A stretch of 6,027 bases of DNA from an uncultured Streptococcus sp. (GTDB taxonomy: Bacteria; Bacillota; Bacilli; Lactobacillales; Streptococcaceae), in assembly GCA_905373305.1 (NCBI GenBank), contig CAJPSM010000078.1, forward strand, positions 1-6,027. Reading direction: 5' to 3'. Numbering within the stretch: the stretch's first letter is position 1; the number at the start of each line of letters is the position of its first letter. The notes under the pieces are model-generated. The model ran no database searches. It had not been told where the DNA came from and worked only from the letters and a program-made list of their open reading frames with translations. A program made the position numbers and the translations under genes. Positions 1 through 5,746 of this stretch are shown piece after piece.

Positions 1-173
1 GAGAATGGATATGGAAGCATAGGCGTCTTTCTAAAAGTGTTTTCTATATGAGTATTATTATATAGAGAAATATACTTTATTTCAAGTCTAGTAAATGGAT
101 TGCTTTTTGAAAAGAGGATTCGGCTACTATTTGTGGTCTTGTGTCTAATCTTTTAACTTTACAAACAAGCTCC
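1..173. other. AT-rich intergenic stretch, no supported gene
   Basis: This stretch lies beyond the malD terminator. All reading frames are short and none has a credible ribosome binding site. A plus-strand frame open from the left edge stops at 51, and another stops near 63; either could be the tail of an upstream convergent gene, but both are too short to judge. A minus-strand ATG at 20 lacks a clear Shine-Dalgarno sequence. The one well-supported element is a minus-strand promoter at 57-85. In S. pneumoniae the region after malD carries malA and malR, so a related or different gene may start just left of this window; that is inference only. Confidence 0.6.
57..85 (-). promoter_or_regulatory. 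Promoter reading out of the left edge
   Basis: On the minus strand there is a -35 of TTGAAA (80-85), a 17-bp spacer and a perfect -10 of TATAAT (57-62), with AT-rich surroundings. Transcription would start near position 50 and run off the left edge. It lies about 90 bp past the malD terminator, so it fits an independent promoter for the next leftward gene, possibly malA or malR by analogy with pneumococcus. No clear MalR operator or CRE overlaps it. Confidence 0.65.
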
Positions 174-219
174 AAAATGAAAAAAGGGTGGCGGGGATAA
201 ATTATCCCTTGTCGCCACC
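174..219 (-). terminator. Intrinsic terminator of malXCD
   Basis: Read on the minus strand, an outer 7-bp stem GGTGGCG/CGCCACC (219-213 with 193-187) encloses a four-base bulge (209-212) and an inner 6-bp stem GGGATA/TATCCC (208-203 with 199-194) with a 3-nt loop. It is followed by C residues and a run of six T (185-180), then four more T (177-174). This is a textbook Rho-independent terminator. It starts inside the malD coding sequence: its left arm encodes the last five residues, and the TAA stop lies at the inner stem and loop. Confidence 0.9.
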
Positions 220-1044
220 ACTTGTAAGTCCTGAAACAAAGTTCTTTTGTAGGAAGAAGAAGAGAATACAGATTGGAAGGGCGATGAGGATAGCACCTGC
301 TGAGAAGTAGGCAATCTTCATATTTTTCACGTTGTTAACGAAGGTTTGGAGACCGACGGCAACAGTAAAGTATTCTTTCTCACGAAGCAAGAAACTAGAG
401 AGGATATAGTCCCCGAAAGGTCCCATGAAGGCCCAGAGAGCTTGTACAGCCACCATTGGGCGAACAAGAGGGAGAACAATTTGCCAGAAGCGGCGGAAGT
501 GTCCAGCACCATCTAGTTTTGCAGATTCGTCTAGAGACATTGGCACAGTATCGAAGTAGCCTTTCATCAACCAAGCGTTCATCGGGATACCTCCACCAAC
601 GTAGAGGAAGATGAGGAACCAGCTATGGTTAAGGGCATTCAACATAAGGGCCATAACGAAGAAGGCGGTCAAAGCGGCCATAGTTGGCACCATTTGGATG
701 ATCAAGAAGAAGACCAAACTTTGTTTACGAGCTAAGAAGTTGTAACGGCTGTATGCATAACCAGCAAGTACGATGATACTTGTTTGTACAGCCATTGTGA
801 TAAAGGCAATAATCAAAGTATTAAGGTACCAAGTACCATACAAGGTTTCGGTGAAGAGCCCTTTAAAGTTATCAAAGCTAAAGTCGACGTTACCATCTAG
901 TTTAAAGGCTACGACGTTACCAGTCTTGAAGGCTGACATAATGGTAATCAAAAGTGGATAGATAATCACGATTGAAAGGCCAATCAAGTAGAGGTAAGTG
1001 AGGGTTTGAGTCAGTCTACGTTTGAGTTTGATTGAGTTATTCAT
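202..1044 (-). CDS. malD: Maltodextrin ABC transporter permease MalD (MalG-type)
   Basis: MalD is the second membrane subunit of the maltodextrin importer and pairs with MalC to form the pore. The protein is 280 aa, the usual length for MalG-type permeases. The first hydrophobic segment is at about residues 15-37 and the second at about 75-97; six in total are expected for the family. The cytoplasmic EAA loop that docks the ATPase is visible as ESAKLDGA at residues 173-180, ending in a conserved Pro; Ser replaces the first Ala, a common variant. I chose the ATG at 1044 over one seven codons upstream because GGAGG lies 9 nt before it and because the upstream choice would overlap malC. It begins one base after the malC stop, so translation is probably coupled. 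Its last codons form the operon terminator. Confidence 0.93.
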   Translation of the reverse strand: MNNSIKLKRRLTQTLTYLYLIGLSIVIIYPLLITIMSAFKTGNVVAFKLDGNVDFSFDNFKGLFTETLYGTWYLNTLIIAFITMAVQTSIIVLAGYAYSRYNFLARKQSLVFFLIIQMVPTMAALTAFFVMALMLNALNHSWFLIFLYVGGGIPMNAWLMKGYFDTVPMSLDESAKLDGAGHFRRFWQIVLPLVRPMVAVQALWAFMGPFGDYILSSFLLREKEYFTVAVGLQTFVNNVKNMKIAYFSAGAILIALPICILFFFLQKNFVSGLTSGGDKG

Positions 1045-1045
1045 C

Positions 1046-2338
1046 TTAGACGTCCTCCATATCAAATGCGTGTAGTTTCTTGAATGCGATCATAGAGATA
1101 GAGATGACAATGATTGAGATAATCAAGGTAACAGCTGCCGCCATAGAGTATTGTGGTGCTGTACCTGTTGTCAAACGGTAAATCCATGAGATCAAGATAT
1201 CAGTTGAACCAGCTCCACCACCAACGCTACCAGGTCCTCCGCCATTGAAGAGGTACATGATAGAGAAGTTGTTAAAGTTGAAGGTGTATTGGCTAATCAA
1301 TGTTGGAGCTGCAACAGCCAAGATCATTGGGAAGGTGATGTTGCGGAATTTTTGCCAAGCATTGGCACCATCAATGTAAGCCGCTTCGTAGAGGTCGTTA
1401 GGAATAGACTGCAAGATACCCAAGGTCAAAACGTAGATGTATGGGAATCCAAGCCAACCTTGCATCATAATCAAGGCAATCTTAGTCCAAGTTGGGTCTG
1501 TTTTCCAAGGGATAAGAGCACCGTCAAGGAAAGGAAGAACCTTAGACAAAAGAGGCAAGACTTGCGTATTAATGGCACCAACACTATCGTTAAACATGTT
1601 TGAGAATGTCAAGATAGTGATGAAGGCTGGAACAGCCCAAGGAAGAAGGAAAATAACACCAAAGATACGTTTTCCTTTGATAAATGGTTGATTAGCAATG
1701 ATAGCGGTGAAGATACCAATCACAATCTGCAAAGTAGAAGCAGACAAGGCCCAGATAATGGTCCAAGAAAGAACCGAACCAAAGGCTGAACGGAAGGTAC
1801 TTAAGCTCCAGATATTTGTGAAGTTAGTCAAACCAACCCAGTCCAACAATTTGTTTGGTGGCAAGTGTTGGAAGTCGTAGTTGGTAAAGGCGATCATCAA
1901 GGTTACGATAACAGGGAAGATAATCGCAAATGTCATCGCTACATACGATGGGATAATCAAAAGGTATGGGAATCCATTCTCATAAATACCTTTAATCATA
2001 TCCTTGAAGGTACGAGCTACAGGAATACCATTGTTGATACGTTTAGCAGTCGTATGTGCGTCCTTGATATTAAAGATATAAAAGAGCAGGTAGACGACAA
2101 CAAAGATAGAGTGGAAGGCACCACGAATCAGCATGAAAAGTGAATTGTCACGACCAGGTTTCACACCAAGTGTGATCAAATTGCTCAATTCAGGGCTTGC
2201 AAGTGTTAGAAAATACAGAACAAATAAAACGGTAACACCAAGGAAAATAAATCCTTTAGCTTTTTGTTTGTTATAGATTTGTCCTAAACCAGGAATGATT
2301 GACAGCAAGGCTGCTTTGCGAGGCTGTTGTTTTTCCAT
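1046..2338 (-). CDS. malC: Maltodextrin ABC transporter permease MalC (MalF-type)
   Basis: MalC is the first membrane subunit of the importer and partners MalD, the MalX lipoprotein and an ATPase not encoded here. At 430 aa it is longer than MalD, as MalF-type subunits are. The N-terminus has a cytoplasmic motif PGLGQIY at residues 16-22, then hydrophobic segments at about 30-47, 69-90 and 125-150, with more in the C-terminal permease core. The EAA loop is intact, EAAYIDGA at 318-325, with Pro at 337. A Gly-rich periplasm-like loop precedes the last membrane segments. The ATG at 2338 is preferred because AAAGGAG lies 5 nt upstream. Another ATG at 2353 (five extra residues) overlaps that ribosome site, and one further upstream at 2413 would fall in the malX-malC hairpin region. 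The gene is separated from malX by 124 bp containing a stem-loop. Confidence 0.92.
   Translation of the reverse strand: MEKQQPRKAALLSIIPGLGQIYNKQKAKGFIFLGVTVLFVLYFLTLASPELSNLITLGVKPGRDNSLFMLIRGAFHSIFVVVYLLFYIFNIKDAHTTAKRINNGIPVARTFKDMIKGIYENGFPYLLIIPSYVAMTFAIIFPVIVTLMIAFTNYDFQHLPPNKLLDWVGLTNFTNIWSLSTFRSAFGSVLSWTIIWALSASTLQIVIGIFTAIIANQPFIKGKRIFGVIFLLPWAVPAFITILTFSNMFNDSVGAINTQVLPLLSKVLPFLDGALIPWKTDPTWTKIALIMMQGWLGFPYIYVLTLGILQSIPNDLYEAAYIDGANAWQKFRNITFPMILAVAAPTLISQYTFNFNNFSIMYLFNGGGPGSVGGGAGSTDILISWIYRLTTGTAPQYSMAAAVTLIISIIVISISMIAFKKLHAFDMEDV
1054..1058 (-). promoter_or_regulatory. malD ribosome binding site
   Basis: GGAGG on the minus strand lies inside the last codons of malC, 9 nt before the ATG at 1044. 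It fixes the malD start and supports translational coupling to malC, whose stop codon lies between this site and the start. Confidence 0.85.
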
Positions 2339-2343
2339 GATTA

Positions 2344-2350
2344 CTCCTTT
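2344..2350 (-). promoter_or_regulatory. malC ribosome binding site
   Basis: AAAGGAG on the minus strand ends 5 nt before the ATG at 2338. It decides between several in-frame ATGs in favour of the protein starting MEKQQP. The nearby ATG at 2353 directly abuts this site and lacks its own Shine-Dalgarno sequence. Confidence 0.85.
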
Positions 2351-2420
2351 CATAGGATGCGAGATAAAACTCGGGTTCAATCGCAAGATACGCATATCTG
2401 ATGAGAAACGCATCTATACA

Positions 2421-2454
2421 TTCAAAGGGGGATTTCACTTCCACCCCCCTTGAA
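2421..2454 (-). terminator. malX-malC intergenic stem-loop (attenuator or mRNA stabiliser)
   Basis: In the leftward transcript, bases 2454-2444 pair with 2431-2421 in an 11-bp stem. It contains five consecutive G-C pairs and one internal G-U wobble, with a 12-nt loop. The stem starts 8 nt after the malX stop codon. No U-run follows, so it is not a full intrinsic terminator. A partial terminator, or a 3' end that protects processed malX mRNA, would give more binding protein than permease. This is known for binding-protein transporter operons such as malE-malF of enteric bacteria; its action here is inferred. Confidence 0.7.
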
Positions 2455-2462
2455 CAAATCAA

Positions 2463-3731
2463 TTATTCACCAAATTTTTGTTTGATTGTTTCTTTGATTA
2501 ATGTTACAGCATCGTTAGCAGCTGTTTTCGCATCTTTCTTACCACTTACAGCTTCAAAGAGCATTGTTTTAGCTGGGTCCCAAACAGCTGACATTTGTGA
2601 GATGTTTGGCATTGGTTGAGCGTTCTTGAACTGTTCGATAACAGCTGTTGTCAACTCATCTTTTTTACCTTCAGCATAAGTACGAGCTTCTGTGTTAGCT
2701 GGAATTTCGTTGGTTGCATCGTAGAAGGCTTTTTGTTGTTCAGTTGATACAAGGAAGTCTACAAATTTTTGAGCAGCTTCAAGGTTCTTAGTGCTTGATG
2801 GAATGATCCAAGCTTTACCACCACCGAATGTTTCGTAGTTTTTACCGTTTGGAAGAGTTGGGATAGTAGCAACACCGTAGTTTACTTTAGCATCTTTGAA
2901 TGCTTGAGCTTTCCAAGGACCATCGATGATAGCAGCAGTTTTACCTTCTTGGAATTGAGTTTGGATTAAGTTTGGAGCTCCTTCAGTATCTTGCATACCT
3001 TTAGGCCATTTTTCGTACCAAGATTTAGCGTAGTTGATAGCTGTAATGGCACCTTCGTTTGCAAGTCCGATGTCTTTAGGATCTTTACCGTTTTGGCCGA
3101 ATACGTAAGCACCGTTACCAGCAAGAAGTCCATATGAGTAGTAGAAGTTTGTCCAGTCAGCAAGGAAGGCAGTTGTTTTACCATCTTCACCAGCGAAAGC
3201 GTATTTGCTATCTTTAGCAAGGTTTTCTAAATCAGCAAAAGTTTTAGGAGCTTCTTTTAGCAAGTCTTTATTGTAGTACAAAACGAGTGATTCGATAACG
3301 GCTGGAGCACCATACACTTTACCACCAACAGTTACAAGAGATTTTGTTTTATCGTCTGTTTTCGCTCCGTCACTAAGAGTAACTTCAGAAAGTTGTCCGT
3401 CAGTACCAAGGCTACCTACACGGTCGTATGGAGCCATCATAACGTCAGCAGCTTTACCAGATTGGTTGTCAAGTGAAAGATTGTCAAGCCCACCCATTTG
3501 GTCTCCTGTTTTGATGGTAACTTTTACGCCAGATTCTTTTTCGTAAGCTTTTGCAGCTGATTCAGCAAAGGCTTTATATTGGTCTTCGACGTAGAAAGTG
3601 ATTTCTTTTGCTTCTGAAGAGCTAGTATCAGCCGCTTTATCAGCAGATTTGCTTCCGCAAGCTACCAAGAGCAAGCTAGCAAGAGTAGCAGTTCCGAGCA
3701 CAGCAGCGCTCTTCATGAATTTAGATGACAT
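2463..3731 (-). CDS. malX: Maltodextrin-binding lipoprotein MalX
   Basis: MalX is the extracellular substrate-binding protein of the maltodextrin ABC importer, anchored to the outer face of the membrane by lipid. The 422-aa product matches the usual length of streptococcal MalX. A lipoprotein signal peptide spans residues 1-24, with positive charges (K4, K7), a hydrophobic core and the lipobox LVAC, whose Cys25 would be acylated. A Ser/Ala/Lys/Asp-rich linker follows. The rest is a family 1 (MalE-like) binding fold with recognisable stretches such as VMMAPYDRVG, IIDGPWKAQAF and the C-terminal NISQMSAVWDPA. AGGAGG lies 8 nt before the ATG. It is first in the malXCD operon, behind a promoter with MalR-type and CRE sites, so it is probably induced by maltodextrins and repressed by preferred sugars. 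In pneumococcus MalX also binds longer glycogen-derived chains; whether that applies here cannot be read from the sequence. Confidence 0.95.
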   Translation of the reverse strand: MSSKFMKSAAVLGTATLASLLLVACGSKSADKAADTSSSEAKEITFYVEDQYKAFAESAAKAYEKESGVKVTIKTGDQMGGLDNLSLDNQSGKAADVMMAPYDRVGSLGTDGQLSEVTLSDGAKTDDKTKSLVTVGGKVYGAPAVIESLVLYYNKDLLKEAPKTFADLENLAKDSKYAFAGEDGKTTAFLADWTNFYYSYGLLAGNGAYVFGQNGKDPKDIGLANEGAITAINYAKSWYEKWPKGMQDTEGAPNLIQTQFQEGKTAAIIDGPWKAQAFKDAKVNYGVATIPTLPNGKNYETFGGGKAWIIPSSTKNLEAAQKFVDFLVSTEQQKAFYDATNEIPANTEARTYAEGKKDELTTAVIEQFKNAQPMPNISQMSAVWDPAKTMLFEAVSGKKDAKTAANDAVTLIKETIKQKFGE

Positions 3732-3770
3732 AGTGTATTCCTCCTAAAGAATAACAAAAATAATTTAATG

Positions 3771-3790
3771 AGAAAACGCAAACGTTTTCT
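3771..3790. promoter_or_regulatory. MalR-type operator of malX
   Basis: A perfect inverted repeat with 8-bp arms, AGAAAACG (3771-3778) and CGTTTTCT (3783-3790), is separated by CAAA. The embedded 15-mer at 3776-3790 matches the malQ operator (4148-4162) at 13 of 15 positions and the CRE consensus WTGNAANCGNWNNCW at 14 of 15. It lies just downstream of the predicted malX start site, where a LacI-family repressor would block transcription. MalR is the likely ligand from pneumococcal precedent; CcpA binding cannot be excluded. Confidence 0.75.
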
Positions 3791-3801
3791 TTTATGTGCC
3801 T

Positions 3802-3830
3802 AGTATAGCACAAACAGAAAACGGTTGCAA
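3802..3830 (-). promoter_or_regulatory. malX promoter
   Basis: On the minus strand there is a -35 of TTGCAA (3825-3830), a 17-bp spacer and a -10 of TATACT (3802-3807), preceded by TGC, which makes an extended -10 (TGn). The predicted start is near 3795, giving a leader of about 60 nt before the malX ATG. The -35 is only half consensus, so the extended -10 may compensate. It is flanked by a CRE over the -35 and an operator just downstream of the start site. Confidence 0.85.
3816..3830 (-). promoter_or_regulatory. Catabolite-response element (CRE) over malX -35
   Basis: The minus strand reads TTGCAACCGTTTTCT, matching every fixed position of the CRE consensus WTGNAANCGNWNNCW. Its first six bases are the malX -35 hexamer, so CcpA bound here would directly compete with RNA polymerase. 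This predicts glucose repression of malXCD. Since CRE and MalR operators share a core, MalR could also contact it. Confidence 0.8.
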
Positions 3831-3840
3831 GTATTTTTAG

Positions 3841-4108
3841 AAAAAATTTTAAAAAAATTTTAAGGTTTCAAACATTTGTTAAAGCCTTTATATAAGAAAG
3901 AACTTAAAATATTTGTTTTTCTTGAATTGAAAATATATTAGGGAAACGATTGCGCAAATTTGGCTCGATTTTTCAGAAAATAGAGCAGAAGTTTGGAATG
4001 AATTATCTTAAATCAGAAAATTTTTAAAAAATTTTTCGCTCATTTCATAAAATATCAATGGGAACAAGTTTTGGTTGATTAAAATAATTCAAAAAAATTT
4101 TTTAAAAA
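3841..4108. repeat. AT-rich core with alternating A and T tracts
   Basis: Between the two promoters lie three blocks of A and T runs. They are A6T4A7T4 at 3841-3861, A4T5A6T5 at 4017-4036, and A7T6A5 at 4091-4108, which abuts the malQ -35. In the first two blocks the A-to-T junctions are 11 bp apart, close to one helical turn, the arrangement that produces intrinsic curvature. No open reading frame of note occurs here. The tracts may help melt or bend the DNA between the operators, or act as an upstream element for the malQ promoter; both are inferences. Confidence 0.5.
3940..3954. promoter_or_regulatory. Degenerate third MalR-type operator
   Basis: AGGGAAACGATTGCG matches the malQ operator 15-mer (4148-4162) at 12 of 15 positions, including the central ACG and the TTGCG arm. 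It lies in the middle of the divergent control region, about 164 bp from the malX operator centre and 208 bp from the malQ one. It overlaps an 8-bp palindrome TTGCGCAA at 3950-3957. It could be an auxiliary site for MalR or CcpA, but it is asymmetric and may be chance. Confidence 0.4.
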
Positions 4109-4117
4109 CGCTTGCAT
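4103..4117 (-). promoter_or_regulatory. CRE-like site over malQ -35
   Basis: On the minus strand the site reads ATGCAAGCGTTTTTA, which matches the CRE consensus at all fixed positions except the penultimate C, which is T. It covers the whole malQ -35 hexamer (4112-4117). This suggests CcpA repression of malQP, probably weaker than at the consensus malX CRE. Confidence 0.55.
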
Positions 4118-4140
4118 TTGTGTTTAAAATGCGCTATACT
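4112..4140 (+). promoter_or_regulatory. malQ-malP promoter
   Basis: TTGCAT (4112-4117) and TATACT (4135-4140) are separated by exactly 17 bp, with A/T tracts immediately upstream. The start site should be near 4147, giving a leader of about 60 nt. The -10 is identical to the malX one but lacks the TGn extension. A perfect MalR-type palindrome covers the predicted start and the first transcribed bases. Confidence 0.85.
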
Positions 4141-4148
4141 TAACTTAA

Positions 4149-4162
4149 CGCAAACGTTTGCG
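4149..4162. promoter_or_regulatory. MalR-type operator of malQ
   Basis: CGCAAACGTTTGCG is a perfect 14-bp palindrome with the central CG typical of LacI/GalR-family operators. It sits immediately downstream of the malQ -10, over the expected start site, an ideal position for repression. In pneumococcus MalR is reported to bind operators of this kind at malM (malQ) and malX. The repressor gene is not in this window. Confidence 0.85.
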
Positions 4163-4206
4163 CCTTGATTGCGCGACGTTTTATAACAAACACATGAGGT
4201 GCAATT

Positions 4207-5724
4207 ATGAAGAAACGTCAAAGTGGTGTGTTGATGCACATCTCTTCTCTACCAGGAGCATACGGGATTGGATCATTTGGCCAAACTGCCTATGATTTCG
4301 TCGATTTCTTGGTTCGTACGAAGCAACGTTACTGGCAAATCCTCCCTCTCGGGACAACAAGCTATGGAGATTCTCCATACCAATCATTCTCAGCCTTTGC
4401 TGGAAATACGCATTTTATCGACCTTGATATCTTGGTAGAACAAGGCTTGCTCGAAGCTAGTGACCTTGAAGGTGTTGACTTTGGTAGCGATGCATCTGAA
4501 GTTGATTATGCGAAGATTTATTACGCACGTCGTCCGCTTTTAGAAAAAGCAGTTAAACGCTTCTTGGAAGTGGGTGATGTCAAAGATTTTGAGAAGTTTG
4601 CTCAAGACAACCAATCATGGCTTGAACTCTTTGCAGAGTATATGGCGATCAAAGAGCATTTTGACAATCTTGCTTGGACAGAATGGCCAGATGCAGATGC
4701 TCGTGCGCGTAAAGCTTCAGCACTTGAAAGCTACCGTGAGAAATTGGCAGACAAGTTGGTTTACCATCGTGTGACTCAATACTTCTTCTTCCAACAATGG
4801 TTGAAATTGAAAGCCTACGCTAACGATAACCACATCGAAATCGTTGGTGACATGCCTATCTACGTAGCGGAAGATTCAAGCGACATGTGGGCAAATCCAC
4901 ACCTCTTCAAGACAGATGCCAATGGTAAAGCAACTTGCATCGCAGGATGCCCACCAGATGAGTTTTCTGCCACTGGTCAGCTTTGGGGGAACCCAATCTA
5001 TGACTGGGAAGCGATGGACAAAGACGGTTACAAATGGTGGGTTGAACGCTTGCGCGAAAGCTTCAAGATCTATGATATCGTTCGTATCGACCATTTCCGT
5101 GGTTTCGAATCTTACTGGGAAATCCCTGCTGGTTCCGATACAGCAGCACCTGGTAAATGGGTGAAGGGTCCAGGCTACAAGCTCTTTGCAGCCGTTAAGG
5201 AAGAGCTTGGTGAGCTAAACATCATCGCAGAAGACCTTGGTTTCATGACAGATGAGGTTATCGAGTTGCGTGAACGTACTGGCTTCCCAGGAATGAAGAT
5301 TCTTCAATTTGCCTTCAATCCAGAAGACGAAAGTATCGATAGTCCACACTTAGCACCTGCCAACTCTGTTATGTACACAGGAACACACGATAACAATACG
5401 GTCCTTGGTTGGTACCGTAATGAGATCGACGATCCAACTCGTGAGTATATGGCGCGTTACACCAACCGTAAAGAGTACGAGACAGTGCCACACGCAATGC
5501 TTCGCACAGTCTTTTCATCCGTTAGCTTCATGGCCATTGCAACGATGCAAGATTTGCTAGAACTAGATGAGGCAGCTCGCATGAACTACCCATCTACTCT
5601 TGGCGGAAACTGGTCATGGCGTATGACAGCAGACCAACTCACACCAGCTGTTGAAGAAACTTTGCTTGACTTGACTACAATTTATCGCCGAATTAATGAA
5701 AATTTGGTAGAATTAAAGAAATAA
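4207..5724 (+). CDS. malQ: 4-alpha-glucanotransferase (amylomaltase, GH77)
   Basis: This cytoplasmic disproportionating enzyme cuts an alpha-1,4 bond in one maltodextrin and transfers the glucan to another, releasing glucose and lengthening chains for MalP. The 505-aa length is normal for bacterial amylomaltases; pneumococcal work calls the gene malM. GH77 signatures run in order: LPGAYGIGSFG (15-25), WQILPLG with GDSPYQSFSAFAGN (43-67), DMPIYVA (215-221), GCPPDEFS (247-254) and GQLWGNPIY (257-265). The three catalytic acids align as nucleophile D295 in RIDHFRGF, acid/base E342 in AEDLG, and D395 in GTHDNN, so the enzyme should be active. GAGGTG lies 5 nt before the ATG. It heads the malQP operon, divergent from malXCD, with malP 22 bp downstream and no terminator between. 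The promoter carries a MalR-type operator and a CRE-like site. Confidence 0.96.
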   Translation: MKKRQSGVLMHISSLPGAYGIGSFGQTAYDFVDFLVRTKQRYWQILPLGTTSYGDSPYQSFSAFAGNTHFIDLDILVEQGLLEASDLEGVDFGSDASEVDYAKIYYARRPLLEKAVKRFLEVGDVKDFEKFAQDNQSWLELFAEYMAIKEHFDNLAWTEWPDADARARKASALESYREKLADKLVYHRVTQYFFFQQWLKLKAYANDNHIEIVGDMPIYVAEDSSDMWANPHLFKTDANGKATCIAGCPPDEFSATGQLWGNPIYDWEAMDKDGYKWWVERLRESFKIYDIVRIDHFRGFESYWEIPAGSDTAAPGKWVKGPGYKLFAAVKEELGELNIIAEDLGFMTDEVIELRERTGFPGMKILQFAFNPEDESIDSPHLAPANSVMYTGTHDNNTVLGWYRNEIDDPTREYMARYTNRKEYETVPHAMLRTVFSSVSFMAIATMQDLLELDEAARMNYPSTLGGNWSWRMTADQLTPAVEETLLDLTTIYRRINENLVELKK

Positions 5725-5746
5725 GACAATATCAGGAGACACAAAA

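Noticed and set aside
1..51. Tail of a convergent plus-strand gene ending with TGA at 49-51
   Set aside because: Only 16 codons are visible and I recognise no family; a neighbouring frame is open as well. There is not enough to support a call.
1289..2143. Plus-strand open frames antisense to malC (1289-1603, 1437-1691, 1698-1880, 1865-2143)
   Set aside because: They overlap a clear permease gene and lack ribosome sites and recognisable domains. Their composition is what antisense reading of a membrane-protein gene gives.
2354..2420. Internal promoter for malC in the intergenic gap
   Set aside because: The best pairs, such as TTGAAC with TCCTAT at 17 bp, have poor -10 boxes. Read-through from malX explains expression.
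2271..2619. Open frames across the malX-malC gap: 2271-2462 minus and 2401-2619 plus
   Set aside because: Both overlap real genes out of frame or antisense, run through the hairpin, and have no Shine-Dalgarno sequence.
2966..3220. Second minus-strand frame inside malX
   Set aside because: It is out of frame within a well-supported lipoprotein gene and has no ribosome site or known domain.
3877..3912. Additional plus-strand promoter near TTGTTA / TATATA / TTAAAAT in the AT-rich core
   Set aside because: No hexamer pair has acceptable spacing. TATA-like words are expected by chance in DNA this AT-rich.
4158..4187. Possible second malQ promoter (TTGCGC, 18 bp, TATAAC at 4182-4187)
   Set aside because: The -35 matches only three of six bases and the start would fall almost on the ribosome site. 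The promoter at 4112-4140 is far better.
4205..5164. Alternate-frame and antisense ORFs within malQ (4205-4387, 4574-4774, 4876-5094, 4916-5164)
   Set aside because: All are shadows of the malQ frame, which contains all GH77 motifs and catalytic residues without interruption.
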